Assembly: GCF_003315295.1 (NCBI RefSeq)
Contig: NZ_QNRI01000002.1
Location: 539,979-603,978 of the forward strand
Direction: 5' to 3'
DNA from: Paraliobacillus ryukyuensis
GTDB lineage: Bacteria > Bacillota > Bacilli > Bacillales > Amphibacillaceae
Length of the DNA: 64,000 nt
Positions within the stretch are counted from its first letter, which is position 1. Each line of letters opens with the position of its first letter. The position numbers were made by a program, and so were the translations under genes. Positions 44,090 through 54,299 of this stretch are shown here, in pieces. Below the pieces are notes generated by a model. The model made no database searches and was not told the DNA's origin. It worked only from the letters and a program-made list of their open reading frames with translations.

Positions 44090-45901
44090 ATGGGTGCATT
44101 CTACCAAAAAATAAGTTTGACTCTATTGAATTTAAAGATAAAGAATAAGCTGTTAATTATCTATCTCCTTGCTACAGTTATTCCTGTGCTATTGGCTGGT
44201 TTATATTTAAACTATGCGATTCGGACAGTAGTTATAGAAAATGCATTAGATGAAGCGGAATCGAATATCGATAAAATTGAAACAAGGCTCCATACCATGT
44301 TATCGCGCGTGACAAGTATTTCTGATTCCATTTATTTAGATCGTGATATGTACACATTACTAAAAAGTGAATACAAATCAAGTCTACAAGTCTACCATGC
44401 TTATAACCGTTATCCTGTTTTTGATAATTACTTAACTTATTATGATGAAATCGATAATATTCAGTTTTATATGACTAAGGATATGATTACAGACTCTCAT
44501 TTCATCCATGCTAATGAAGAAATAGCAGAAAGTTCATGGTATTTACAAGCACAGGACAATCGTGGAAAAATAGCTTGGATCTATAAAGAAGAAGAATGGA
44601 CAAATAACCGAACCTTGACATTAACTCGAGCGGTTTATGATAATCAAAATAACTTTTTAGGTGTACTTTGTATCTATGTTTCTTCCGATAAATTAAAAGA
44701 AATCTCAAGTGGAGAGTTGCACGATGTGATTATCACAATTGACAATAAAACAGTAATCTATCATCAAAATGATGCAATTATTGGTCAACTAGCTTCCAAG
44801 TTAACAAGGGAGAATGGGATGCCTAAAGTAGTTCAATCAAACTATGTACTCGATAAGACCTATCAAGGGCAAGAAGTAAAGGTTACTGTTCATCAATTTA
44901 AACCAACGAAAGCCTTGTATAACCATATTCAAATTGCCAGTATTGTCCCAGTTGAAACATTAATGAAAAAACCAAATCAGATCTTTATCCGAGGGTTTGC
45001 TGTCACATTAGGGGCATTAATTGTTTCTATTGTTGCTTATCGATTCTTTATTCGTTCCTTCAATAAAAGAATTGTTACGTTAAAACAAGCGATGTTTAAA
45101 GTCGCCAAAGGAAGGTTTAATATCGGAAAACAAATGGTGGGTAAAGATGAGATTGGTGAAGTTTATGATGAATTGTATCAAACTACGCAAAGCATTCAAC
45201 AATTGATTGAAGAGGTTTATGTGCACAAAATTAAAGAAGAGCGCTGGCGAAGAAAACAAAAGGAATCAGACTTTAAAATGCTTGCTAGTCAAATTAATCC
45301 CCATTTTCTATACAACACGTTAGAAATGATTCGGATGAAAGCAATAATGAATAAAGATCGAGAAGTAGCTGCCATTATTCAAAAACTAAGCAAGATGATG
45401 CGTACTGCATTGAAAAGTACTAATCATCAGATCCCCCTTAAAGAAGAAGTAGAATTAATTAGAACGTATTTGGAGATCCAATCCCTGCGTTTTGGTGATC
45501 ATTTACGTTATCAAATCAATACGGATGTAGAGTTGGATCGGTTGTTTATTTTTCCATTACTCCTTCAACCAATAGTAGAAAATGCCATTATTCATGGGAT
45601 CGAACCGAAAGAAGGCACAGCTGAAATTAAGGTTTCCATCACGACTAGCGATCAGTTACTACAAATTGAAGTATCAGACAATGGCGTTGGTATGTCAAAA
45701 GAAAGACTTAGAACTGTCCTCAATTGGCTATCACAAGAAGATGAGAAGAACGAAGGGAAACGCATCGGTGTGAAAAATGTGCATCAACGTATCCAACTGT
45801 ATTACGGTGCAAGTTATGGAATGCAGATATATAGCGACGTATCACAAGGAACAATAGTTATTATCAAATTACCAGCAGAACAACTTACTCAAAAGCTTTG
45901 A
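44090..45901 (+). CDS. YesM-type sensor histidine kinase
   Basis: The 603-residue kinase has a membrane segment at about 18-38, an extracellular double-Cache-like domain to about 290, a second segment at about 298-318, HAMP, then His_kinase (QINPHFLYNTLEMIR with His405 the probable phosphorylation site) and an ATPase domain (ENAIIHGIEPKEG, VSDNGVGM). YesM/LytS-type kinases paired with AraC-type regulators control oligosaccharide ABC transporter genes in Firmicutes; the ligand is often seen directly or through a binding protein. The AraC-type regulator follows 26 bases downstream. Confidence 0.93.
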   Translation: MGAFYQKISLTLLNLKIKNKLLIIYLLATVIPVLLAGLYLNYAIRTVVIENALDEAESNIDKIETRLHTMLSRVTSISDSIYLDRDMYTLLKSEYKSSLQVYHAYNRYPVFDNYLTYYDEIDNIQFYMTKDMITDSHFIHANEEIAESSWYLQAQDNRGKIAWIYKEEEWTNNRTLTLTRAVYDNQNNFLGVLCIYVSSDKLKEISSGELHDVIITIDNKTVIYHQNDAIIGQLASKLTRENGMPKVVQSNYVLDKTYQGQEVKVTVHQFKPTKALYNHIQIASIVPVETLMKKPNQIFIRGFAVTLGALIVSIVAYRFFIRSFNKRIVTLKQAMFKVAKGRFNIGKQMVGKDEIGEVYDELYQTTQSIQQLIEEVYVHKIKEERWRRKQKESDFKMLASQINPHFLYNTLEMIRMKAIMNKDREVAAIIQKLSKMMRTALKSTNHQIPLKEEVELIRTYLEIQSLRFGDHLRYQINTDVELDRLFIFPLLLQPIVENAIIHGIEPKEGTAEIKVSITTSDQLLQIEVSDNGVGMSKERLRTVLNWLSQEDEKNEGKRIGVKNVHQRIQLYYGASYGMQIYSDVSQGTIVIIKLPAEQLTQKL

Positions 45902-45927
45902 TTAATTCCTAAGAAGGAGTGTGCAAA

Positions 45928-47475
45928 ATGTATGAGGTATTGTTAATTGATAATGAACCGATGATTCGTGAAGGGTTAAAGCATATTATTGATTGGAATG
46001 AATATGGTTTTTCCATATGCTGTGATGCGATAGATGGACGCGATGGGTTACAAAAAATCCGCACACATCAGCCAGATCTAGCCTTAGTCGATATTCGTAT
46101 GCCAGGATTATCTGGAATTGAAATGATTCAACAAGCAATCCAAGAAGGGTATCAAACCAAATTTATTATTTTATCTGGTTATTCAAGTTTTTCCTATGCA
46201 CAACAATTGATTAAGTTAGGCATTACATCTTATTTATTAAAACCAATTGATGAAGAAGAGTTAATCAACTTATTAATCGGTATTAAACAAACGTTTGAAA
46301 AAGAGAGAAATATTAATCACCAATTGAAGCAATATAAACAGTTATCAGAAGAACAAACGTGGCACATGTTATTGGAAGGTAAAATGATAGGAAAGGCAAC
46401 ATCTGATTTACCAGCACATATTAGGAACCATACAAATTATCAATTGGTCATGATGTTAAAGCGCGATTTATCCAACAACGCTATTTCACCATCTTTTTTT
46501 AACGAAATAACGAATCCAAATGTTAAATTATTATCGGATTCTAATCGGTGGTTTTTTCTGTTTATGGATTTTCAAGAAGATGAAATAATTCGTTATTTAC
46601 AAAAGCTTTTTATTAAATTGAAAAACCAACCAAATGTTTATTTATCACATGACTTTCAAGCGCTTGATTTACTACCTGAAGCAATTCATCAAATGGAGCA
46701 ATTACAACAACTTGCTTTTGTTTATGGCAACAAGACTTTTATTTTACAGAAACAATTAGAAAACAAAGGTTGGATCGAGCTAGATATTGACACATTAATT
46801 GAACCGATATTGAAAGCATTAGAATTTCAAGATATTGCATTACTACAATCACAGTGGAAGACGCTTATTCGTTATTTTCAAGCACAAGCAATGGATCAAA
46901 CTGTTATTCAAGCAGAATTAGTAGATTTTTTCATTCAGTTAAATCGTGCGATCAAACATGCCTATCCAGATGTAACTGTTATGGATAAAAATGAAGTGAT
47001 TGAATCTATCTATCGATCAAGTAATTTACAAGCGATCATCGAGAGAATAGAATTAAAGCTTTGGCATATAGCGAAACATATGGATGGGTTCTTACTTAAT
47101 GCAGATAACAATATGGATAAAATCATTCATTATATTCATCACTATTATAATCAAGAAATTAATTTAAAAGTATTAGCCAATTTATTTAATTATAATAGCT
47201 CGTATTTAGGAAAAAAATTCAAGAAACATACAGGGTATTACTTTCATACCTATTTAGATCAAGTACGAATTGAACAGGCAAAACAACTGTTACAGACGAA
47301 AGAATATAAAGTATATGAGATATCTGAACGCATTGGCTATAGTAATATGGATTACTTTTATAAAAAATTCAAGAAATATGTTGGGATGAGTCCGAAAACA
47401 TACCAAAAAAAGTATAAACTTCAAGAAAATGATGCATTCAACACACAAAAATGCTGTGAGGGGATAGAAAAATGA
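45928..47475 (+). CDS. YesN-type response regulator with AraC DNA-binding domain
   Basis: The 515-residue protein has a receiver domain (about 1-120, LLIDNEPMIREGLK, phosphoacceptor Asp55 in VDIRMPG, Lys in YLLKP), a middle region of about 270 residues without a clear signature, and a C-terminal AraC HTH (about 400-505, NLFNYNSSYLGKKFKKHTG and ISERIGYSNMDYFYKKFKKY). AAGGAG precedes ATG 45928; GTG 45919 is less likely. It probably activates the ABC importer and glycosidase genes downstream. Its stop overlaps the DUF624 gene by 4 bases. Confidence 0.92.
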   Translation: MYEVLLIDNEPMIREGLKHIIDWNEYGFSICCDAIDGRDGLQKIRTHQPDLALVDIRMPGLSGIEMIQQAIQEGYQTKFIILSGYSSFSYAQQLIKLGITSYLLKPIDEEELINLLIGIKQTFEKERNINHQLKQYKQLSEEQTWHMLLEGKMIGKATSDLPAHIRNHTNYQLVMMLKRDLSNNAISPSFFNEITNPNVKLLSDSNRWFFLFMDFQEDEIIRYLQKLFIKLKNQPNVYLSHDFQALDLLPEAIHQMEQLQQLAFVYGNKTFILQKQLENKGWIELDIDTLIEPILKALEFQDIALLQSQWKTLIRYFQAQAMDQTVIQAELVDFFIQLNRAIKHAYPDVTVMDKNEVIESIYRSSNLQAIIERIELKLWHIAKHMDGFLLNADNNMDKIIHYIHHYYNQEINLKVLANLFNYNSSYLGKKFKKHTGYYFHTYLDQVRIEQAKQLLQTKEYKVYEISERIGYSNMDYFYKKFKKYVGMSPKTYQKKYKLQENDAFNTQKCCEGIEK

Positions 47476-48176
47476 GTAAATCAATCATCGATCGTCCAAT
47501 TTATACTATCGTGAATTATATTTATGCCTTTCTAACAACGAATTTTTATTTTTTACTAGCTAACAGTTTATTTATTATTGTTTTCTTCTTAGCGGATTTT
47601 ACGATTCAAAATATCTTACTGTATTATGTTGCTTTACTACCATTTGGGCCAGCGATCGCGGCTTTATTCGGTGTTATGGGTAAACTAGTTCGTGATAAAG
47701 TCACACAACCTACCAAAGATTATTGGTACTATTACCGAAAAAACTTCAAAATAGCCATGAAATACTGGCTGATCCAAGCTACTATTTTTCTAATTTTAAT
47801 TATAGACATTTATTATGCACAGCTATTTATCTCTTTTCTTGCACCCTTGTTTTTCATCTTTTTAATTGTAAGTGGCTTCATTATGTTATACGCATTTCCT
47901 ATTTTGACTAAGTTTGAAGTTAAACTAAAAAATCTGTTCTTTGTTTCGTTTTATGCCAATTTTCATTATTTTAAAAAGACATTGTTGAATTTAACGACAG
48001 TGGCTGCTTTTGGTGTAATATTCTACGTGCTTCCAGGTGTTGCGACGCTATTTATTACAAGTGTGACTTGTTTTTTTATTATGTTTAATTTACAAACTAC
48101 TTTTGGGCAAATGGAACAACAACTATCTTATAACGATAACCAGTTAGCGAGGGATAACCATGAACAAATTAATTAA
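47472..48176 (+). CDS. DUF624 (YesL-like) membrane protein
   Basis: A 234-residue membrane protein with five to six hydrophobic segments (about 28-52, 56-75, 108-128, 132-155, 175-200). DUF624 proteins accompany YesMN-type regulators and CUT1 ABC importers in Bacillus; their job is unknown. The ATG overlaps the regulator stop (ATGA), and its end overlaps the anchor of the next gene by 17 bases. Confidence 0.83.
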   Translation: MSKSIIDRPIYTIVNYIYAFLTTNFYFLLANSLFIIVFFLADFTIQNILLYYVALLPFGPAIAALFGVMGKLVRDKVTQPTKDYWYYYRKNFKIAMKYWLIQATIFLILIIDIYYAQLFISFLAPLFFIFLIVSGFIMLYAFPILTKFEVKLKNLFFVSFYANFHYFKKTLLNLTTVAAFGVIFYVLPGVATLFITSVTCFFIMFNLQTTFGQMEQQLSYNDNQLARDNHEQIN

Positions 48177-49510
48177 AGCGAGTTTAGTAGTTCTCATTGG
48201 TATGACAATGGTTGGTTTTCTATTTTTTTTTAACGAATCACACAACGCCTTCCCATGAATTGAAAGCTGCTACTGTTAAATTAATCACCAATGATCATGA
48301 AATTGACGAAATGACGATCCAAACGAGCCAATCATTTACCTTGAAGAAAGAGCAACAAAAATGGATGACGTCAGATAGTGAATTCGCTGTTGACCAAGAA
48401 GTAATTACAACAGCTTTACAAGCAATTACGGCATTAGAAGGAAAACCTATAGACGTTGAAAAGAAAGATGTAGGTTTAGATTTCCCGAAAATCATGTTGA
48501 AACTTAAGTCTCTTGGCAAAGAGGCACTTGAATTAACAATTGGTGATCTGACTAAAGATAAAACAAAGTATTATGTAGAGGATCGAACGAATCAAGCGAT
48601 TTATCTCGTTGAGCGTTCATTAATGGAAACGTTTCCGTATAATCCACAAAGTTATCTAGAAAACGCCATTTTATCGTTAGCTGCTGATCGTATAGAACAA
48701 ATTAATATTAACAATGGTACGGAAACAATTGAATTGACTGCGAAACCTCCTTTTACTGAAGAAGAAACTAAGGCGAGTGTGACAGGCTGGTTTATTCATG
48801 CTCCATATCAAGGGTACTATCAAACGGCGTATACCAAAATGTCTGCTATATTATATGGGATCGACCAGTTACAGATGACGGCGTTAATTGAAAAGAATCC
48901 AACAGATCTAGAAAAATATGGTTTAGCTGATACTGATTTCACTATCGCTTTTAAAGCAGGGAATAAAACAGAAACTATTAAAATTGGTAATCCAGCCGCA
49001 GAGGGGAATTACTATGCTAAATTAGCTGATAAACCGAGTGTTTTTACGATAAATACAGAATTACTAAATTTGTTTAGTTATCCTGCCAAACAAATGCATG
49101 ATGGCTATATTAAAATGCTTGCTCTCGACACGCTAAATCAATTGGTGGTGAAGACAACAGATGAAACATTTACAGTAGATATTTCCCACCGGCGTAATAA
49201 TGAGGGAGAGATGACCTCTAAATTCGTTATGAACGATAATGCGATCAATGATAAAACATTTCGTGAGGCATATCAACGCGTTGCTGGTTTAAAAGCTGCT
49301 GGATTAATTAAAGAACCTGTAAAAGGGGAACCTAAAATAACAATACAATATGATGTGCAAGTTGCAGGTCATCAGGAAAAACAAGTAAAGATTGAACTAT
49401 TCGCTTATAATGATGCGCATTACGCTATTTATGTTGATGGTGTTGGTGATTTTGTGGTAAGAAAAGACGAGCTAGACCAAATGATTACAGCTTTACGAGC
49501 TCTCAAATAA
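48160..49510 (+). pseudogene. DUF4340 anchored protein with a frame break at a T9 run
   Basis: ATG 48160, with GAGGG ahead, opens MNKLIKASLVVLIGMTMVGF, a clear N-terminal membrane anchor, but the frame stops at about residue 32. The rest, about 430 residues of DUF4340 type (HELKAATVKLI, then EFAVDQEVITTALQAITAL), is open one base later, from a TTG at 48212. The join falls in nine consecutive T at 48223-48231. With eight T the two parts would give one anchored protein of about 449 residues. This may be a real frameshift, slippage or phase variation, or a sequencing error; the downstream body shows no decay. DUF4340 function is unknown. Confidence 0.75.
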
Positions 49511-49614
49511 TAGGTTTTTTGGATAGTTTCTTCAACTTTTCACTAAACCAACACCAAGTTAGTCTTAAATCTCTCCTTTTGACAGGATTATATGTCGCTA
49601 TTCCGCTATTTTTT

Positions 49615-49629
49615 ATGAAAGCGTTTACT
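49615..49629. promoter_or_regulatory. cre site of the ABC importer operon
   Basis: ATGAAAGCGTTTACT fits the cre consensus at all 15 positions. A consensus -10 (TATAAT, 49632-49637) follows within three bases, although no good -35 is seen. Confidence 0.8.
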
Positions 49630-49684
49630 ATTATAATTAAAGTAAGAACAGAAGCTATTTCGTAACCATAAGGAGAGCGATAAA

Positions 49685-50689
49685 ATGAGCAAACAAATCC
49701 ATTTAGGTGAAGGAGAGCCCGTTGTACCAGCAGGTGGGGCACCAATCGGTTTGGATAAAAAACCAAACCGAAAACTAAAGAAAAAAAGCTTTTGGAAACG
49801 AGTGAAAAGTCAAAAAGCGCTCATCTTAATGGCTTTACCATTCGTGATCTGGTTATTGGTTTTTAAATATATTCCAATTGCGGGTTGGGTAATGGCTTTT
49901 CAAAATTATAAACCACAGAATGGTTTTTTTAATCAAGAATGGGTATTCTTGGATCATTTTAAAGAATTATTTCATGAACCGATGTTTTACCGAGCTTTAG
50001 AGAATACGCTTGGTATGGGGATTTTGGGGATTGTATTTGGGACTTTGTCTGCGATTACCTTTGCACTTTTATTAAATGAAATGCGATTTGTCTGGTTTAA
50101 AAAAATGACCCAAACTATCTCGTATTTACCCCATTTTGTTTCTTGGGTAATTGTAGCAAACATTGTAACTACCATGCTATCGCAAGAAGGGCCCATCAAC
50201 ACCTTATTGATGGGAATGGGCATTATTGATAATCCCATTGGATTTATGTCTAATCCTGACATGTTTTGGGGTATCGTTACCGTATCGGATGTATGGAAAG
50301 AAACTGGTTGGAATGCCATCATCTATTTTGCTGCAATGGCTGGGGTAGATCCACAATTATACGAAGCTGCTAAGGTAGATGGAGCAAGTCGATGGCGTCA
50401 AATGTGGCATATTACACTTCCTAGTATTCGACCAGTCATTATTGTACTACTTATCTTAAATATTGGTAATCTAATTAACATTGGCTTCGAAAAACAGATG
50501 CTCTTAGGAAACAATATTGTTGCGGACAAAGCCTTGGTTATTGATTTATACGCACTAAATTATGGGATCGGGATGTTTCGATATTCTTTTGGTACCGCGA
50601 TTGGCATATTCAAATCTGTCGTTAGCATTGTTTTAATTTTAATCGCCAATGGATTTGCTAAGCGAGTTGGTGAAGGCCGTGTATTTTAG
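49685..50689 (+). CDS. CUT1 ABC sugar importer permease, LplB-like
   Basis: A 334-residue permease with a charged N-terminus of about 35 residues and six membrane segments. The EAA loop reads EAAKVDGASRWRQMWHITLP near residue 220. It pairs with the next permease and the lipoprotein at 51650. No ATPase is encoded in the window; Bacillus CUT1 importers of this kind use the shared MsmX ATPase. AAGGAGAG precedes the ATG. Confidence 0.92.
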   Translation: MSKQIHLGEGEPVVPAGGAPIGLDKKPNRKLKKKSFWKRVKSQKALILMALPFVIWLLVFKYIPIAGWVMAFQNYKPQNGFFNQEWVFLDHFKELFHEPMFYRALENTLGMGILGIVFGTLSAITFALLLNEMRFVWFKKMTQTISYLPHFVSWVIVANIVTTMLSQEGPINTLLMGMGIIDNPIGFMSNPDMFWGIVTVSDVWKETGWNAIIYFAAMAGVDPQLYEAAKVDGASRWRQMWHITLPSIRPVIIVLLILNIGNLINIGFEKQMLLGNNIVADKALVIDLYALNYGIGMFRYSFGTAIGIFKSVVSIVLILIANGFAKRVGEGRVF

Positions 50690-50710
50690 TAAAAGGAAGG
50701 GAGAACCATC

Positions 50711-51595
50711 ATGAACAGAAAAAAATATACGATATTTGATATTGTCTTATTGTTGGTGATGATTGGCGTAGTGATACTAACACTTTATCCGTTTTTAAAC
50801 ATTCTAGCAATTTCATTAAACAATGCGATCGATACAGCACGCGGTGGAATTCATATTTGGCCAAGAGATTTTACCTTTGCTAACTATATTGAAATCTTTG
50901 GTAGCAACGATCGACTTTTACAAGCATTTTTAATGTCCATATTACGCACTGTTGTTGGCACAATAACAGGAATTATTGCAAGTACAATGTTGGCTTATAC
51001 GTTAACAAGACGCGATTTTGTGTTTAACAGACAAGTAGGTTTCATTCTTGTATTAACGATGTTCATTAGTGGCGGTCTAATTCCAGATTACATGTTAATT
51101 CGAGAACTTGGGTTAATTAATAATTTTATGGTGTACATCTTACCGTTGTTGATTACAGCATTTAATGTCATCATCATTCGGTCGTTTATGGATAACATTC
51201 CAATTGCACTTATGGAATCCGCAAAAATGGATGGAGCGAATGACTTCACGATTTTTTGGAAAATTGTAATTCCACTTAGTTTACCAGTTATTGCAACAAT
51301 TGCACTGTTCTTAGCTGTTAGTCAGTGGAATATGTGGTTTGATACGTATTTATATGCGAGAGCAAATGAGAACTTAACAACCTTACAATTTGAATTAATG
51401 AAAATCTTAGATAACGCAAATATTTCCTCTGGTGATATTACGCAAGGAAATGCCGAAATTGTAGCGGGTCAAACAAGTCCACAATCAATTAAAATGGCTA
51501 TTACTATTATTGCAACCGTACCAATTTTATTGGTTTATCCATTTTTACAAAAATATTTTGTAACCGGTTTAACATTAGGTGCAGTGAAAAGTTAA
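50711..51595 (+). CDS. CUT1 ABC sugar importer permease, YtcP-like
   Basis: A 294-residue permease with six membrane segments and the EAA-type loop MESAKMDGANDFTIFWKIVI near residue 170. It ends FVTGLTLGAVKS, the typical C-terminus of YtcP/LplC proteins. It is 21 bases after its partner, with AAGGGAG ahead of the ATG. Confidence 0.93.
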   Translation: MNRKKYTIFDIVLLLVMIGVVILTLYPFLNILAISLNNAIDTARGGIHIWPRDFTFANYIEIFGSNDRLLQAFLMSILRTVVGTITGIIASTMLAYTLTRRDFVFNRQVGFILVLTMFISGGLIPDYMLIRELGLINNFMVYILPLLITAFNVIIIRSFMDNIPIALMESAKMDGANDFTIFWKIVIPLSLPVIATIALFLAVSQWNMWFDTYLYARANENLTTLQFELMKILDNANISSGDITQGNAEIVAGQTSPQSIKMAITIIATVPILLVYPFLQKYFVTGLTLGAVKS

Positions 51596-51649
51596 TGTAT
51601 TGGTATTAATGCAAATTAATATAAAACACTTATTAAATGGAGGGGAAAT

Positions 51650-53314
51650 ATGGTGAAAAAGCATTTTTGGTTTGGAATACTATTGCTGGTTGGGGTGTTG
51701 CTTCTATCAGCTTGTCAAGATGATACCGCTACAACTGACGATTCTAGTAGTGGATCATCAGATGAACCAGTAACATTAACATTTTTTAGTTCCGATGGTG
51801 TAGAAAAAGAATTCAATGATCCTGTCGCCCAGAAAATCACAGAAGAAACGGGCGTTGAATTGGAATTGGATTATCCAGTGGGAGGTAACGATGAAGCAAT
51901 TCCATTAATGATCGCCAGTGGTGACTATCCTGATTTAATTTTTGCAAAAGGTGATATCGGAAAATTGATTGATGCTGGTGGTGTAATTAAATTAGACGAC
52001 TTGATTGAAGAAAAAGGGGACAACTTAAAGGCGATGTATGGCGATCAACTCGATCGACTTCGTAATTCAATAGACGATCCGAGTATTTATACAGTTGGTA
52101 CCTACGGTGTGAATAATGCTTATTGGGAAACAAGTGGAACATTCCAAATTCAATTAGATGTATTACGTGAGTTAGGCTATCCAGAAATAAATACATTAGA
52201 AGATTTTGAGGCAGCGATTACGGAATACTATGAAAAATATCCTGAAATTGATGGCCAAAAAACAATTCCGCTTTCTTTACTAGGCAGTGATTGGCGCTGG
52301 TTAATAACAGTTGGTAACCCAGCAGGTTTTGCAGCTGGGTTAGAAGATGATGGTCAATGGGCTGTTAATGATGAAACTGGAGAAGCGACGTATAAGTTTC
52401 TATTACCAGAATTGAAAGAGTACTTTAAATGGTTGAATGGATTGAATGATAAAGGACTTTTAGACCCTGAATCGTTTACCCATACCTATGATACCTATAT
52501 TTCAAAAGTCTCTTCTGGTCGTGTACTCAGTGTAGCCGATCAAGATTGGGATATAGCGGATGCAGATAAAGCACTTGTCCAAGACGGAAAAGAAGAAAGA
52601 ACCTATGCACCGCTTCCGGTTACCTTAACTGAAGATTACCAGTCTAAGGGATTAAAAGATTATGGATTTGCTGGTGGTTGGGGAATAGCCATTTCTTCTA
52701 CAAGTGAACATCAAGAGAAAGCATTTGAATTTTTAGATTGGATGGCATCAGAAGAAGCACAGATTTTAACTAATTGGGGAATTGAAGGTGTTAATTATGA
52801 CATCGTTGACGGTAAACGTGTCATGAAAGAAGAGGACCGTCAACGCATGAATAACGATGCAGATTATGGAAAAGAAACTGGTGTAGGCTTTTACGTTTAC
52901 CCATTCCCTCAATGGGGAACCGCTGCGGTTGATTCGAATGGTCAATCCATTACACCAGATTCAGAACAAGATATTATCGATAACTTCAACAGTGCGGAAA
53001 AAGAAGTACTTGCTGAATACGACATGGAGAATTGGATTGATTGGTTCCCTCCAACTGAGGAGTTAGGTGTATCCAAGCATGGTTCAGTTGCTAACTTTAC
53101 TATTCCATCTGATAGTGATTTGCAAGTGATTCAACAAAAAGCGGATGACCTAATCCAACAACGTATCACCGAAGCTATTCTTGCAAAACCTGCTTCATTT
53201 GACTCGGTTTGGGATAAGATGCTCAGCGAGTTAAAAGATATGGATATTGAAACGGCGAATCAAGCAATGACAAAGATGGTTAAGGATAAGAAAGAACTTT
53301 GGGGAACAAACTAA
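51650..53314 (+). CDS. Extracellular oligosaccharide-binding lipoprotein of the ABC importer
   Basis: The 554-residue solute-binding protein has a lipoprotein signal peptide ending LLLSAC, with Cys22 the lipid site, a Ser/Asp-rich linker and a family 1-like binding domain of the large LplA/YtcQ type. It is strongly acidic overall. Its size fits ligands of several sugar units. A stem-loop follows the gene, as is common after binding-protein genes that need high expression. It would capture xyloglucan-derived oligosaccharides if the neighbours are a guide. Confidence 0.92.
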   Translation: MVKKHFWFGILLLVGVLLLSACQDDTATTDDSSSGSSDEPVTLTFFSSDGVEKEFNDPVAQKITEETGVELELDYPVGGNDEAIPLMIASGDYPDLIFAKGDIGKLIDAGGVIKLDDLIEEKGDNLKAMYGDQLDRLRNSIDDPSIYTVGTYGVNNAYWETSGTFQIQLDVLRELGYPEINTLEDFEAAITEYYEKYPEIDGQKTIPLSLLGSDWRWLITVGNPAGFAAGLEDDGQWAVNDETGEATYKFLLPELKEYFKWLNGLNDKGLLDPESFTHTYDTYISKVSSGRVLSVADQDWDIADADKALVQDGKEERTYAPLPVTLTEDYQSKGLKDYGFAGGWGIAISSTSEHQEKAFEFLDWMASEEAQILTNWGIEGVNYDIVDGKRVMKEEDRQRMNNDADYGKETGVGFYVYPFPQWGTAAVDSNGQSITPDSEQDIIDNFNSAEKEVLAEYDMENWIDWFPPTEELGVSKHGSVANFTIPSDSDLQVIQQKADDLIQQRITEAILAKPASFDSVWDKMLSELKDMDIETANQAMTKMVKDKKELWGTN

Positions 53315-53320
53315 ATGGTT

Positions 53321-53363
53321 GTATTAAGCCTGTCTTCAATACCAGTGGATGCAGGCTTGATAC
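53321..53363 (+). other. Intercistronic stem-loop after the binding-protein gene
   Basis: GTATTAAGCCTG and CAGGCTTGATAC form a 12-base stem with one G-U pair and no T run. It probably stabilises the upstream message or lowers downstream expression. Confidence 0.65.
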
Positions 53364-53386
53364 ATAGAAGAAAGTTGTGATAACGG

Positions 53387-54274
53387 ATGTCAAAAAGTTA
53401 TTTATGCTTTGATGTTGGTGGTACCAATGTGAAATATGGTGTGTTGCAGTCAAACGGAACGATTACCATGCAAGCAAGTTTCCCAACGAACAAACATGAT
53501 GCTGATCTATTTATTAGTGACATGGTGCAATGTATTAATGATCTTTCTGCAACATATACCTTTGAAATGGTAGCGGTTAGTTTTCCAGGTTTTATTGATC
53601 CGTATACGGGTTTCGCTCATCATGCTGGAGCGATTGAAGTACTAGATGGACAAAATATTAAAGCATTAATTGAACAAAACATTGATTTCCCGGTAGTGAT
53701 AGAGAATGATGCGAATTGTGCGGCATTAGCTGAAAAGCTAAATGGAAATGCAGTCACATGTGATGACTTTATTTGTATGACAGTTGGTACAGGGATCGGA
53801 GGTGGAATTTTTATTAATAATCAGCTGGTCCGTGGCCACAGTTTTCGCGCTGGTGAATTCGGTATGATGATTGTCAATGGATTGGAACACGGTTATCAAA
53901 ATATGCATCAGATAGCATCAACTAGTGCACTGATTCAACGCTACAAAGAAGTAATGAGGATCGATCAATTAACAATAGTAGAAGGAGAAGAAGTGTTTCA
54001 AGCTACCAAAGACAACACCGAATTACAAAAGGAAATTGATCAATGGTATCAGCATCTCAGTGCAGGCATATTTAATTTAATTTCTACGTTAAATCCAGAA
54101 AAACTATTAATTGGTGGAGCAATTAGTATTCGTGATGACTTATTTGAAGCGATCCATCAACACTTAAATCAAATTGATTTGTGGCAAGCGATAAAAGTGC
54201 CAATTGAGCCTTGCAAACATCATAATAATGCTGGGTTACTAGGGGCTTTGTATGTCGCTATGGAAAACCCGTAA
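53387..54274 (+). CDS. ROK family sugar kinase (glucokinase-like) lacking the zinc motif
   Basis: A 295-residue ROK kinase: CFDVGGTNVKYGVL, VVIENDANCAALAEKL and MTVGTGIGGGIFINNQLVRG are present. The CxCGxxGCxE zinc motif of classical glucokinases is absent; the stretch after GEFGMMIVNG runs LEHGYQNMHQIAST instead. It probably phosphorylates glucose or another hexose freed by the neighbouring glycosidases. The ribosome binding site is weak. GH42 follows after 25 bases. Confidence 0.8.
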   Translation: MSKSYLCFDVGGTNVKYGVLQSNGTITMQASFPTNKHDADLFISDMVQCINDLSATYTFEMVAVSFPGFIDPYTGFAHHAGAIEVLDGQNIKALIEQNIDFPVVIENDANCAALAEKLNGNAVTCDDFICMTVGTGIGGGIFINNQLVRGHSFRAGEFGMMIVNGLEHGYQNMHQIASTSALIQRYKEVMRIDQLTIVEGEEVFQATKDNTELQKEIDQWYQHLSAGIFNLISTLNPEKLLIGGAISIRDDLFEAIHQHLNQIDLWQAIKVPIEPCKHHNNAGLLGALYVAMENP

Positions 54275-54299
54275 ATACAAATAAGGAGGAATTGAATTT

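Noticed and set aside
48212..49510. TTG 48212 as the true start of the DUF4340 gene
   Set aside because: It has no ribosome binding site and would leave half an anchor, whereas ATG 48160 has both and differs only by the T-run frame.
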